The notes under the pieces are model-generated. The model did not search any database, was not told where the DNA came from, and worked only from the letters and a program-made list of their open reading frames with translations. Both the position numbers and the translations under genes were made by a program. 64,000 bases of DNA, from assembly GCA_020284085.1 (NCBI GenBank), contig JACEVL010006447.1, forward strand, positions 2,114,245 to 2,178,244, written 5' to 3'. Origin of the DNA: Aporrectodea caliginosa. Lineage: Eukaryota > Annelida > Clitellata > Crassiclitellata > Lumbricidae. Each line of letters starts with the position of its first letter. The first letter of the stretch is position 1. Shown piece by piece: positions 46,570-57,938 of this stretch.

Positions 46570-47110
46570 CTTTACATTACGTGCCTGTGTAATACAGTTG
46601 TCTTGTCTTCAACCGTCCTCCGTTCTAGGATTGGCTCCATCTGGTTCTGTCTATCGTCTTCTTCAATAGCTGATTGAATGATAAATCAATCCGCAACTTT
46701 ATGTCATTAGGCCATGTCATTTTATGTCTTGCTTGAGCTCTTGATCCAGAAACTGTGGCTGAGATAATCTCCCTCTCCAGGCAATTTCCGTTCTTCCGCA
46801 CTAAATGCCAGTTATATGAAAGCGTTCTCTGTTTGGTCAATCTGAGCACTCTTTTCCACTCCAGCAGTCTCCAACATTCATTGATTTATATTCCTCGCAG
46901 TCCATGATAATAAATACCTCGAGAATCTGCCGCAGATGCTTCAATTCATCTGATTCTTTCCTCGTCGTCTTCCTTAATGGTTCAGCTCTGACAGCCAGAC
47001 ATTGCCACTGGCCATACAAGAGCTCTTCTTTTTAATCGTATCTTTGCTGCAAGCAAGATGCTCTGGGTTTTCCACACTTTTTTCAGTGCTGCTACAGCAC
47101 AATGTCCCTT
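46570..47110 (-). pseudogene. LINE reverse transcriptase C-terminal end (RTE/L1-like)
   Basis: The minus-strand frame gives WHLVRKNGNCLEREIISA, then GSRAQARHKMTWPNDIKL, LSFNQLLKKTIDRTRW. This fits the C-terminal signature (H..R.DG.SLEK.I..G...G.R.RGRP...W.D.I....L....L...A.DR..WR). Upstream, KHLRQILEVFI resembles the preceding MRCLRRIL block. 5' truncated with a frameshift. Confidence 0.75.
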
Positions 47111-48500
47111 CGTGCGAATATCTTTGCTACACGGAGAGTCCTCAGTGACAAACGAGACAAATAATAATTTTATAGACAGAAGTCAATAATAAAAACTTTT
47201 AACTATTAAAAAGGGTGCCTGGCCAGTGACCATAGATTACATAGATTTCATATTGACAGAAAGAAGCTGAGTCCAAGAAATGCGTGTAGGCCTACACAGC
47301 AGTTGGTTGCATGGCGAACAGTTCAAATTTGCAATTTTCTTAGTGCAAATTTTCGCTTAAACTGAAGCTACTGTCTCTTTCTTATGAACAGACAATTATA
47401 ATATTTGGTGTAATAAATTGTGTGCGTGTCCACAGACGGTGGGGAGGGGGTGCCCGTAAGCGGGAAAGCATCTTGCCCATACCTGATGCAAGATGCTCAC
47501 AACACAGTACACATCAGTCCACTCCACACATTCAGCACAGATAAAGAAATCGTCGTCAAATACCGTACGCCTTTTGCTTCAGCACAGAACATAAAACTAT
47601 GTTTTACACTTATTACAGGCTATCCACCCAGAGTTCAGTTTAATGTCTGCAACATTTTTCTCAACAATCCCACACCCTGGACACTGGGAACAAACTTGTG
47701 ACTTGTTGTGACCATCAGCTTTCTTCTTTTAATAAAGGAAGTCCATCTGAAATCCACTTCTTGTCTTAGGCCTAGGGCCATAGGCCCACTTGCTTCAGCA
47801 TACACCTCTTTATGTCTCTGTTTTCTGTCCTCACAGCATATGTTCTCTTTTTATTGGCATTAAATCTACTTGTAGAGTTAACCTTCTCTGATTTAACACT
47901 TCTTAGAAATTTTCTGTGCAACCAGTTTTCAAGTTTCTTCGTGTTTTCTTCATTTCTCCTCAAATGCAAAACTAACTTCTTATAATTGTCTAGGCTAATA
48001 AGTGCTTTTCTGGGGATGTCATACAGTAACTTAGCCTTCCGCTTCCTTAGTTCTCCATTTCTAACTTTCTACAATGCTAGAGTCAATTGTTCCAATTCAT
48101 ATTTCCCTCGATCAGTTTTTCTGTTGTAGAATATGACCATTTCTGATAGGAAAACAATCACAATGAGCTAAATATACCCTACAACATTAGTCGACACGGA
48201 TCTTCCAATTTCTACATAATACAAAATGATATGGCGAGGCAACATGCCCAGGTGTACAATATGGCACTCGGCGTTTTTCCCCTTAATGGGTGGTAGCAAA
48301 ACAACTCAATTCTAAATAATAGTCCACACGCAAACTGAAAATTAATCCCAGCATAAAGTCCGTAAGCAATAGCTAAACATACCAGATTTATGACTTTACT
48401 GAACTATCATTCTGTTAACCTGCAAAATCTGTAAAACTGTAAAGTGTTTAGTACTGCACAACGCCCAAAAATAAACTTTTTATTATACTGATTGCCCAAC
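47111..48500. other. No recognised gene
   Basis: No coding signal recognised; frames are short. Confidence 0.4.
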
Positions 48501-48504
48501 AGCA

Positions 48505-48943
48505 TTAACATCGCAATAAATGATATGAATATGCATGAGGCTGTGTCAGGCAATAATCTACTTGCTCAAAACTGGATTGGAACGCGAAATTGTAGAAATA
48601 GAGGGATGGGCATCTTACCTCGCATGGGGGTCCTGCCCCACTTCCCCCTAATATCACAAGATCGGAAAGCCTTGACTGTCCGAAGGTAAATCGCAAATAC
48701 TTCTTTATAAGTTTCAGCTTTGAAAAGCTTCTCTCACATGAAGCCACAGACACAGATCGTCAGAAGTAATTTCGTGAAAGGGTTGGGAGAGATTTTATGA
48801 AGTTCCATTCAGCTATGAATGTCAAAACGTCTAATATTGCCCAATCATTTTGTCATTTTGGTGTCACCAATCTGAAGGTGTCATCCCCTGCGGCCCGCAG
48901 CTCCCGCACCCCCTCCCTAGTGACGCCTCTGCATATAATATAT
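48505..48943 (-). pseudogene. hAT remnant: 5' terminus fused to dimerisation domain
   Basis: On the minus strand the element begins CAGAGGCGTCACTAGGGAGG at 48943, a hAT-style end. About 170 bases later comes SVASCERSFSKLKLIKKYLR followed by RLSDLVIL, the hAT C-terminal dimerisation motif (S.ERSFS.LK.IK..LRS.M...RL..LALL). The catalytic core between is missing, so this is an internal deletion derivative. The other end was not found. Confidence 0.8.
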
Positions 48944-50680
48944 ATGCCTCTCTCTTACTCCTTGCCCCGTCTCTGCCTCTACCAGACGAACGAGGTCGCG
49001 TACAGAGATATTGCCCGATAGGCGGTCTTAAACTATTGAGACCGTAAATAAGTGGGCTATACTGCCTCCGCTCAGCGGGTGTAGATTAATAATGGGTTCT
49101 AAGCAAATTCTTACCCCGTTGTTGAAAGCATTTAAGGATCACAGCAGTCAGCGTTCTTGAAGTGCCGACGGTCGATTCTGTCTGATGGTGTATAATGTAC
49201 TGAATGAAGTCTAATTAATTCATTAACCATTTCACCATTAACCAATTCCAACTCACTCACTATATTAGCTTACCGCTTATCAGCCAACATCTCAGCTTAC
49301 TCGACCGGATTCAAACCTGACTGCCCCGAGGACGGTTGCTGGGAAACCTTTCTGTTCGTTGCTAGCCCCAAAGCTCTTCTCTGGTCTTGCAGCCGAGTTT
49401 ATGGTAGGCCTACATCTAGATCCATCTTCAGCAGAATACACTTCAATTGCGATTGTTTGTCTACACGGACTGTCTTCAGGAAATTATAAGCAACAGTCGA
49501 TTGGTGTCGTTTGCATAATGGCAATCGAATAACAGATGTTTCGCGCTAAATATATTTGTTTGTACTCACGCGTACAGTGTTTTAATTAGTAAAGCATTTG
49601 GATTTTATTGGGTTATGCTCCAAATGTTCAAAAAAGTTTCGTATGATCATTTTCTAGTCAATGCGTCAGGACGCGGTTTGCTGTTAGCCTGATGTTTACA
49701 ACTCTCAACTGTTTTTGTCTGATATAATCAGCGAAGTTAGCAAAACTGTAGACTTTGTTCTATCATGCTTTGCATTAATCCCAATTCGCGATTTTAAGTA
49801 TCTGCGAACTAAGGCACACTGTAAACGCGCAGATTATTTCCATGCAGTGTCCAATAATAATCAAGGGGAAAGAAAATGGATGGGTCACAATAGATGTCAC
49901 CTTTCGTCGCCAGCGTAGCGTGAATCGTGAATTGGACTGGCGTGAAGAAATCGGGCACCTACTGCTGTGATTGCCTACAGAGGTAAGACTTGAATACGCA
50001 GTCTGGGCCACAGGTGCGATCGGATGTTGGCTTTGTAGAAGATACAAACACTCATTTTCATGAGTTCACATGTTGCCAGGGTCCAATGCGACTGTAACTT
50101 GACTGTCGTAGGCGTCTGCACGTTTGATGGACATTCTTGGATTCGCGATGCTCTCTACTTCATTACGGAGATTATTACTTACATCGGGTTTACACAAAAT
50201 TATAGTTGCCTAAGTCGACAGTTTCTGTTCTATGACTCAGTTAGTAACACATCGATCGATTTTTATCTTTTGTTAGGACGGGAATATCGACGGTTTCGAC
50301 GCCCAATCGAAATAAATCCCTAGCCTTCTTCGCCATATGCGTACAGTATAACGACTTTGGCTTCACGCTGGGACAATCATGAACAGCCGCAGAGTCAGGT
50401 ATAAAGGTTTATAGGCTACCTGTCGAGAGTGTAACCAGCCAACCAAATATGTCATATCTGAAGACGATCAACAGCCGATCCCCTATGCACAAACATGTAT
50501 TGGTCACATTTTAATAGGCATATATATATATATATATATATTAAAAGTAGATATAATTATATGTATTGTAGAGGGATAATAAAATATTTTCTATATGATT
50601 ATCATTGATTGCAGTGTAATGTAACTGTGTAGGCCTTTTAAAGTAACAGTTATAGCTCAATGTAGGTAACTTATCACAAG
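48944..50680. other. No recognised gene
   Basis: (AT)n at 50518-50540. No coding signal. Confidence 0.4.
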
Positions 50681-50805
50681 GATAGAGACACAGTTCACTT
50701 ACACAGAGAGACGCAATCCACCTAGGCTGAAACTGTTCACTCGGATAGAGACACAGTTCATTGGGACAGAGAGACGCAATCCACCTCCGGTAGTCTCGAG
50801 TTTTC
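50681..50805. repeat. 63-bp tandem duplication
   Basis: GATAGAGACACAGTTCA...ACAGAGAGACGCAATCCACCT occurs at 50681 and again at 50744. Confidence 0.88.
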
Positions 50806-51186
50806 AGCTAATGCAGTTACTGAGTACAAACTGTACAAAGCGGTTGCCCTCGTCGTCCTGTGTAAGAGTCACGCAAAATGTCATGTAAACTATAATATTA
50901 GCCTAAAGCCAGTTGTCAAGGCACAGAGAAAGCCTGTCCGTTTGCTGAATTCATGTCGTTATGTTCAGACCAAATTTCCCTAAGACCGCATCTCGAAAAA
51001 TGCTGTTTTGTAGAGACAGACTCGTAAATGATCAAGACCTCACACTAGTTGTCTGATTTTAAAAGCTATTTAGAGTGACCAAAAGGTGTTGTATCTTATA
51101 GGTGAAGGACGAACAACGTCATAGCTATGATTGTAGTATCTACCTATCTATATCTATGTATTTATATAGCGCCTCTCGCAATGTAC

Positions 51187-51535
51187 AATGTCTTGCAGGT
51201 CAAGCCCCAGTCTATCTTAGGGAGCTTTGTGTGCCAGTGCTTTCCATACCAGGTCGTAGATTCCTTCGCTCTGCCACTCAAGGCGACCTGGTTGTCCCTG
51301 TGGCTCGAACTTCCATGGTGCTTCATAAGAGCTTTGCTGTGGTCGGTCCATCTTTCTGGAATAGGTTGCCTAGCAACCTACGTAATGAGCTTCTTGGTCT
51401 TTCCTTGCCCCTTTTCCGCAGGCGTTTGAAAACCATTCTTTTCGATCGTGGTTTGGTGTTGTCAGGTCGGGAGCGCCTCTGAGGAGTATTTCTTGAAGTG
51501 GCGCTATATAAATTTACGATTACGATTACGATTAC
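51187..51535 (+). mobile_element. LINE 3' end (CR1/L2-like) with (ATTACG)n tail
   Basis: Translation: APVYLRELCVPV, RRFLRSATQGDLVVPVARTS, SFAVVGPSFWNRLPSNLRNE, LFRRRLKTILFDRG, then GTCGGGAGCGCCTCTGAGG...TGGCGCTATATAAATT and four ATTACG-like units. A second LINE family, distinct from the GAAT-tailed one. It ends about 110 bases before the inferred splice acceptor of the TRIM-NHL coding exon. Confidence 0.88.
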
Positions 51536-51617
51536 ACCAATCAGAGGCAATTAATTGTTGCATTGTGAGAGGCCAAAGATAAACAGACATCGGTATTTTC
51601 TTTAAACGTTCATTTAC

Positions 51618-51694
51618 CTTGTTCTTTGTGTTCACTGTGTTTTCAGCCATAGTTAATCATCTTCGAAATAGAGCTGCCCAGATATTCATCAACG
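51618..51694 (+). promoter_or_regulatory. 3' end of a 5'-UTR intron and start of the coding exon of the TRIM-NHL gene
   Basis: A T-rich tract ending TGTGTTTTCAG closes at 51646, the classic shape of a 3' splice site, so the coding exon probably begins at 51647. This leaves 48 bases of 5' UTR before the ATG at 51695 and implies at least one non-coding exon further upstream. A spliced UTR argues against this intronless frame being a recent retrocopy. Inference from sequence pattern only; no transcript data. Confidence 0.6.
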
Positions 51695-54166
51695 ATGTCA
51701 TTGGCTTCTCGTCGTCCGAGTTTTACGACCTACCAAGAGTTGTCCGAATATCGTAATCTCTTCAGCTGTCTCATCTGTCTCGAGCTATTCACGAATCCAC
51801 GAATTCTTGATTGCAACCACATCTTCTGCGAACAATGTCTTCAGTCCTATTACGCCCTCTTCCGGACAGTCGACCGCTCTGCAGACACCCTCCAAGGCGA
51901 ATCACTATCGTGTCCTACGTGTCGCAAACTGACGTCGATGTCCGTTGGCGGTCCAGCGCCCATCTCTATCCCCCCTGAGTGCATAGTCCCGGAGCCACCA
52001 CGGCATCGTAAGGTGTCACGCAACAGTGACGCTCTGCTGAGGTGTGACTCATGCTTCTTCCTCGGCAAACAGGAGATCGCCGATTTCTACTGCAGTAAGT
52101 GTATCATGAACTTCTGCAAGGTGTGTCGCCTGGCACACGACCAACACCCGCTGTTCAAGGGACACTTTGTCATACACGTCTCCAACAAGGAGACGCTCGA
52201 CTTATACTGCGACATCCACAGCAAAATGACGAGTATTTACTTCTGCCTCGACTGCAATCTGCCTGTCTGCGTCATTTGCATCCTACACGACCACGCTACG
52301 CACAACACCACGAAGCTAAGAGAAGCTCTAACAATGCGCAGGGATCATCTCAAGACACTCCTTAACGACTTCGGACCTCGGCTCGACAAACTAGAGGCAG
52401 CAATCAAAACGCTCGAAGGTCTCTACGAATCGGAAACACAACTGGTTACCGACTCAGGGCACACCTCCTTGGCTCCTGCAGATCACCTGACTACCGTTAG
52501 CGATACATCTTCGTTGAACGGGATGGTGCGGAGTAAGAGCAGTCCATCCAACTGTCCGCCGTCTTTTCACGACATCGTCGCCAGCATTGCAAAGCCCCGG
52601 GAAAGATCTGGCGATGAGAAGCAGGTCCCTGTTAAGAGAACGACGACGCCCTTGTTGTCTGAACGTCTGAGAGGAGGAGGAGGAGGAGGAGGAGGCGAAT
52701 GCAAGGCCTTATTAACAGCGGACTCCCAACAACCGGTCGATGGTTCTTTCAGTGCAGGAAAATCATCGACGGAAACGGAGATGCTGTTGCTTCCACGGCA
52801 GTTGTTCAGTGTAAAGAAGAAGTACTCTCTAGGAAATCGTTTCCGACAGAACGAAATCAACCCGATGGAAGTCATTGGGAAACTGCTGGACGATCGCAAC
52901 AGCCCAATAAGGAGGAGGAGAAAGAGGGATGGTCAGTTGGAGGCCATTGTCACTCAAGTTCAGAGACACCGAAAACTGTTCAATCTATCGACGAAAATCC
53001 TTGAGATGTCGCAGTCGAAAAAGCTGTTCGCCATTTACGAGGACATGGTTGATCGAATTAAGACGGTCCTGGAGGTCGAGTTCAAACACCTTCTCGATGA
53101 ACTTACTGAACGTACAGAGGCTGCGATGATTCGAAAGATTGCCCAGAGCGCCGCCAGTTCGACGCACAATCTGACTGACAGCGCCAACCACAGTGGACGC
53201 AGCAGCAAGACAGGGCTTCAGTGGCATCAGGGGCTGGGGCTGGGGCTGCCGGGCACCGCCGCCGCCGCCAACGGGTCTGCTCTGTCGATGCTGACGAGAC
53301 CAAAGCTCCTCTGGAAGATCGAGAAGCAACGCAGTGACGTCGGTGAAATGTGGAATCCATGTGACATCACGTTCCTCGCCGATGATACAGTCATCGTGGC
53401 TGAGTACGACAGCGTCAACGAACGAAACAATAAGCTACAGGTGTTCGATATGACTGGTAAGAGTCTAGCGGTTCTCGCACAAGGTCAGATCAGACCGTTA
53501 GGAGTGGCAATGACGCGAGAGGGAAATATTGCCGTGACGGACTGCAGAGGTAAGCGCGTCAAGATCATGACTCAGGCCGGTCACACTGTGACGGACATCG
53601 GCAAGGGGCAGTTTGGCTGGCCGTACGGAATAGCGGTCAACAGCCGCGGTCAAGTGATCGTCACGGACGCCTTCAACGACACGGTCAGCATCTATCAGAC
53701 GGACGGAAAGCGAGTGAAGATCTTCGGATCGACCGGATCCCAGCATACGCACTTCCGGAATCCATACCACGTGACGGTCGACGCTCGCGATAACATCATA
53801 GTGTCAGACAGCGGAAACAACGCCATCAAGGTGTTCGATCCATCTGGAAGGTTCCTCTTCTACACGACGGATGCCATGCGCCGTCCATCCGTCGACCTAC
53901 CAAGCGACCGCAAGGTCAAGAGAAGGACCTTGAAGGGACCGCGAGGAATTGCGGTCGACCTCAACGGAAACATGTTGGTGGCAGACGACTGCTTCAGGGT
54001 CTGCATGTTCGACTCACTGGGCAAATACATGAGAAACCTGTTGAACGAAGAGGATTCCGTCAAGTACCCGGAAGCAGTCAACTGCAGTCGCAAAGGACTT
54101 CTAGCCGTTACTGAATGGAATCCAAACAACATGTTTGCCATCAAAGTCTTTACTATGTACGAATGA
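51695..54166 (+). CDS. TRIM-NHL protein (RING, two B-boxes, coiled coil, NHL propeller)
   Basis: An 823-codon ATG-to-stop frame in one coding exon. The RING is complete: C25, C28, C40, H42, C45, C48, C73, C76 (C3HC4). B-box 1 uses C117/C120, C133/C136 and C141/C144. B-box 2 starts at C172/H175 and continues with C184/C187 and C192/C195. A coiled-coil stretch follows (about 205-245), then a Ser-rich linker with a run of eight glycines near 327-334, a second helical part (about 400-490), and an NHL beta-propeller from about 540 to the C-terminus (repeats such as GNIAVTD, GQVIVTD, DNIIVSD, GNMLVAD). No filamin domain is visible. Family knowledge: RING-type E3 ubiquitin ligase, with the NHL propeller binding RNA or protein (TRIM2/3/32/71, Brat, Mei-P26). 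The exact orthologue is undecided. A strong splice acceptor lies 48 bases before the ATG. Confidence 0.93.
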   Translation: MSLASRRPSFTTYQELSEYRNLFSCLICLELFTNPRILDCNHIFCEQCLQSYYALFRTVDRSADTLQGESLSCPTCRKLTSMSVGGPAPISIPPECIVPEPPRHRKVSRNSDALLRCDSCFFLGKQEIADFYCSKCIMNFCKVCRLAHDQHPLFKGHFVIHVSNKETLDLYCDIHSKMTSIYFCLDCNLPVCVICILHDHATHNTTKLREALTMRRDHLKTLLNDFGPRLDKLEAAIKTLEGLYESETQLVTDSGHTSLAPADHLTTVSDTSSLNGMVRSKSSPSNCPPSFHDIVASIAKPRERSGDEKQVPVKRTTTPLLSERLRGGGGGGGGECKALLTADSQQPVDGSFSAGKSSTETEMLLLPRQLFSVKKKYSLGNRFRQNEINPMEVIGKLLDDRNSPIRRRRKRDGQLEAIVTQVQRHRKLFNLSTKILEMSQSKKLFAIYEDMVDRIKTVLEVEFKHLLDELTERTEAAMIRKIAQSAASSTHNLTDSANHSGRSSKTGLQWHQGLGLGLPGTAAAANGSALSMLTRPKLLWKIEKQRSDVGEMWNPCDITFLADDTVIVAEYDSVNERNNKLQVFDMTGKSLAVLAQGQIRPLGVAMTREGNIAVTDCRGKRVKIMTQAGHTVTDIGKGQFGWPYGIAVNSRGQVIVTDAFNDTVSIYQTDGKRVKIFGSTGSQHTHFRNPYHVTVDARDNIIVSDSGNNAIKVFDPSGRFLFYTTDAMRRPSVDLPSDRKVKRRTLKGPRGIAVDLNGNMLVADDCFRVCMFDSLGKYMRNLLNEEDSVKYPEAVNCSRKGLLAVTEWNPNNMFAIKVFTMYE

Positions 54167-54433
54167 CTCCTTCAATTGTAATAGACTGTTAACGATCGTT
54201 TCTGGAACGAAGGAGGCCAACTAACATGTCTGTGATAACGATACTTTATAATAGATATTATACACTCATTCAGACTGACTGATGCGCGGTTGCCACCCGT
54301 GGCAATTCATTTTTAAAGTGCTTGCCTATGGGAATTATTGTAGAAAAGAGGTACGTAGAGTTAATAAAAACTCGATAAAACTATTCGTCAAATACGCAAA
54401 TAATATGATGCCGAGGATATACAGTATAAGAAA
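54167..54433. other. Likely 3' UTR of the TRIM-NHL gene
   Basis: No other signal. A TTAATAAAAAC near 54360 could serve as a polyadenylation signal (inference). Confidence 0.35.
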
Positions 54434-54505
54434 AGGAAAGAAGCCGCTAACACTTGACATCCGTGGCTCAGTGTCTGAGGTTAACCTAAGGAACTGCTTT
54501 TCTTC
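54434..54505 (+). repeat. Dispersed repeat, copy 2 of 2
   Basis: Matches 20996-21072 over about 70 bases. Confidence 0.7.
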
Positions 54506-54700
54506 TTCTTCGTGCGCCACCTTATCCGATTCCATTACCTCTCCGAGGATACTCCCTCCGTTGAACAGCAATGTGCTAAGGCGGATTCCAGACTATTTAC
54601 TGCTGTCCTTCTACCACCTTCTACCACCTGCGTCCATAACCACACAATCCCTCCGGCAGATGGCTTGATGAGAAAACATTTCATCATTAGGATGATATAT

Positions 54701-54849
54701 GGTGCCCGCTCGCCGCGTCGGCGCCCCGGGTTCGCTTCCCGGTCGGGTCGGTTTATCAGAGATTAATTTCTCGGATCTTTACTGCGGGTGGCTCGGTCGC
54801 ATTATAAACGTGGAGTACAATACAACACACAATACAACACATCAGAATA
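54701..54849 (+). mobile_element. Composite SINE, left unit
   Basis: Holds GGTTCGCTTCC (54729-54739; one mismatch to the tRNA B-box consensus), then GATTAATTTCTCGGATCTTT and CTGCGGGTGGCTCGGTCGCA, ending in an ACAAT-rich linker. The same sequence flanks the second SINE on the minus strand at 63899-64000, so the two units travel together. Confidence 0.8.
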
Positions 54850-55083
54850 CAACTGGGGCGCGGTGGTGTAGGGGTATGTTCGGTGCCTTGCAGCTGGAGG
54901 GTTGCGGGTTCGGATCCACCTCAAAGTCGCCGCGTAGGGACCCTGGGCAAGTCCTTCACTCGCAATTGCTCATGCGCTTCGGCGTGAAACTCCGATTCAG
55001 CGTTCGCGCAGTAGTCGGGAGCGCCTCTGAATGAGAAATCTGGTTGGGGCGCTATAACAAGTGTTCAAATACAAATACAATAT
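54850..55083 (+). mobile_element. tRNA-derived SINE, right unit
   Basis: A-box TGGTGTAGGGG (54864-54874) and B-box GGTTCGGATCC (54907-54917) are spaced as in a tRNA gene. The body follows (GGGACCCTGGGCAAGTCC, GGCGTGAAACTCCGATTCAG), then a 3' part GTCGGGAGCGCCTCTGAATG...GGGGCGCTATAACAAG, matching the LINE tail at 51.47 kb, and an (AAATAC)n-like end. Confidence 0.92.
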
Positions 55084-57413
55084 GGGATCTCGCATTTAGG
55101 ACATTATGTGTAATTTTAGAATATTTGACTGCCTCGTTCAGCTCTGTTGATGATGTATGTTTATTACCATGTCTGTACACCTAAATGCGGTTAGGATTTG
55201 GCCAGTTAAAGAATATTCTTATCTTCATATACGATAATATAGGACAGAATTAGGCAAATAGGACATACCTGACGCAATAAGAAACACAATCGAACAAACG
55301 GCTTTTAGCAGCTTAAGTCGGTTTCGTAGTTTCTCTTAACATAACTGATGACTTGATGAGGCAAAATAGACCATAAGGTAACACAATTAGAATCAGAATC
55401 ATTTAGAAATTACAAACGAGATCAACGTTTAAACTCAAATAAGTCAACACAAAACAAGCAATCTATAAAGCTGGCTTTGCGAAAAAGTGTTGAACTTGAA
55501 AACAAAAGGATACAATATAAATTAACACTTTGAACATGAACAAATGGACTAATTGAGACCCAACTCTAATAATATGACGGATGCTTTTGAACATTTTAGA
55601 ATAAAATGTCAGTTCAGTCCGGGTCATAAAGTTTGGAACTGAATGTATTTCTTTGTTGATAAAGCATCTGAATTATTCTCAACTAAACAAGATTTCCTCT
55701 ATGATCATGTTACACGATTTGCAAAAGCATTGTGCGTTTACCCTTTTAAAGCTGTTTTCTTTTTGAACGTTTTGTCTTCAACATGTATCGTTTGGAATTC
55801 GGAGCCAATTTTACTTTTCCTGGATGATTAAATATTATTTCGTCTACTGTCCGATGTTCTGATCGAGTCCACAAATAATAACAACACACAATCCATCATA
55901 AATAAAATGTTTACGGTGCTGAGATTCACCACTTGTGCAATACTGTTCATAGCTTCGAACCATGAGAGTCATCCCTAACGCAGGACTTCTTCTTGAAAGG
56001 AGGGTCTCTGTGTGTGTGTTGGTTGGTAGATGGCTGCTGAAATAGGCCTACAACGGATACGGATTGTGAACAAATGCACACAACCGAAGATACATCAATT
56101 GTTCATGATGCGGTTAGGAAGAGGCGGATGAGGAGGATGAGGATGAGGAGGATGAGGAGGATGAGGAGGATGAGGAGGATGAAAGGCAGATGCAGCGACT
56201 AATCTGTTCAACGTCATGAGATATCAAAGAAGACAAACTCAATTCAGGTCCTATGCTCCATTCATCTGGACTTGGATGACAGAGGCTTTGTGTTGTTTCA
56301 GCGTCACCAACTTTCACCAAAGCCAACTGGAAATGTAAACAAACGATAAATGTAAAAAAATGCACCATAAGTGAATGTAATGTAATGTAACAGAACACTT
56401 GTATAATTTATAGCGTGTCTTTAGAGCCTCCTAGAATACGCTGTACAGCATTACGTTATCTTTCTATTTAAACTTCGCGTCAATAATCGGTTGAAGGGGC
56501 AGTTGCCCTTTGTATGAATGTATAACTCATAAAGTAGGCCTAACTATACACATATATTTTCACTGTTCAAATGTGAATTGCAAGTATGTATAGGGCACAT
56601 TAAGCCGAACCTGCAATTTAAACGAATGCGATGTTGACTAATTACTTATACCACGTGAGCTGGCCATCAATCATTAGCCTACCTATCAGAAGTTCATTGT
56701 TTTATAACACAGTTTGTTACATCGTAACTTTTTACGTTTAGGCTATATTTCTTAGAATGAAAGTGTTTGAACTGGATTTTGTTAACTAAAAGTTGTTAGA
56801 TTGGAAGTACTTGAAAACGAAATGCAGAGAGTATAAGTGTTGAAAAGTGAGGATATAAATGTACATAATATATAAATGTTTTTCTATAGCGATCGTTTGG
56901 CCTCGACCTGCTCATTTATCAATGAATTGATCGGAGAAGGTCCTTCATCACCGCTGCCAGTTTGCCACGCCATTTAAGGTCCCCATGTAGGAACCAAACT
57001 AATAGACCACCATCGCTATGCCAACCGGCATCCTCTTGTACGTATGTTTAGGTATTCAGGGTAGTCAAGTTTAAACGAAGAAATTTTAGAAGATAAGCTT
57101 ATAGATCAACAGTTCTTGAATTAGAATTTATTTTATTAGAATACTGTACATTAAGCCTGGGTGTGGCCTGGACATGGGTAGAATGAGTTAGATTAGCTTA
57201 GTTTAAAAGTACTAAAGTGAAAGGTCCTATTTTTAGAATAATAATACAATATTTAGACTTCAAATTTTCAATCTTGAAGTCATTTGTTTTTTTGCAATGC
57301 TGCACTAATACGAGTGGATTTAGAATATCACAAACATTAGTTTCGTTTGGAATACACGTATTATATATAAACCATACTTTTTTGGAATAATATCACAAAC
57401 AGATCTTGAGATG
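55084..57413. other. No recognised gene
   Basis: 56120-56181 is a (GAGGAT)n array. The remainder is AT-rich without recognised coding sequence; the last exon or 3' UTR of the AhR homologue may lie at its right side. Confidence 0.45.
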
Positions 57414-57795
57414 TTACATAAGCATTGCAGTATTTATATAAAAGTCATAGCGTTTTATCACTTTTATGTTATGGTATTGATGTCTGGTTAGGTGGTGTGC
57501 AACTGGGCAACAAAGTTGAAGTCTCTTACCGACTTTGGTTGTGTTGACCTTCCTAGGAGGGGCAACGTCCATCAGGGCGGAATCGACGATGTCGTCATGC
57601 GTTGCAGGGCTGCACGTCGTCTCAGCGTCACCCTGTGACCTCTGTTGACCTGTACAGTAGCCATAGGAGGCGGAGGAGGAGGAGGCAGCACCAGCCGCGT
57701 TCCAACCGTACGTCGGACTACTATTCGGCCAACCAAGAGACTTAAGGACAGGCACCGCCACTCCACCACCAGCACTCACCTCATCGCTCCGAGGA
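57414..57795 (-). CDS. AHR-like: Aryl hydrocarbon receptor homologue, exon E (C-terminal, end uncertain)
   Basis: Minus-strand exon starting after an acceptor ending ATTCTAG; phase 2 joins exon D to give RPRSDEVSAGGGVAVPV. It continues with a Ala/Ser-rich stretch and DDIVDSALMDVAPPRKV, an acidic segment that could be an activation motif. Two ends are possible. Read without splicing, the frame runs to a stop at 57414. A good donor (CG|GTAAGAG) at 57529 would end the exon at 57530 and pass to a further exon to the left. The residues after that donor (LQLCCPVAHHLTRH...) look less like coding sequence, so splicing at 57530 is at least as likely. Confidence 0.65.
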
Positions 57796-57898
57796 CTAGA
57801 ATAAAATTAATCACAGCACAGCCAATCTTAAATTTATAGACATGCATGGTACAAAGAGAGACAAACATACAGACAAACATAGACATACTCACATAGGT

Positions 57899-57937
<39 letters not shown>
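57899..57937. repeat. (CAGA)n microsatellite in an AhR intron
   Basis: Nine or so CAGA units between exons D and E. Confidence 0.95.

Positions 57938-57938
<1 letters not shown>

Noticed and set aside
51695..54166. TRIM-NHL gene as a retrocopy because it has one coding exon
   Set aside because: A strong 3' splice site just upstream of the ATG implies a spliced 5' UTR; no poly-A tail or target duplication was seen.
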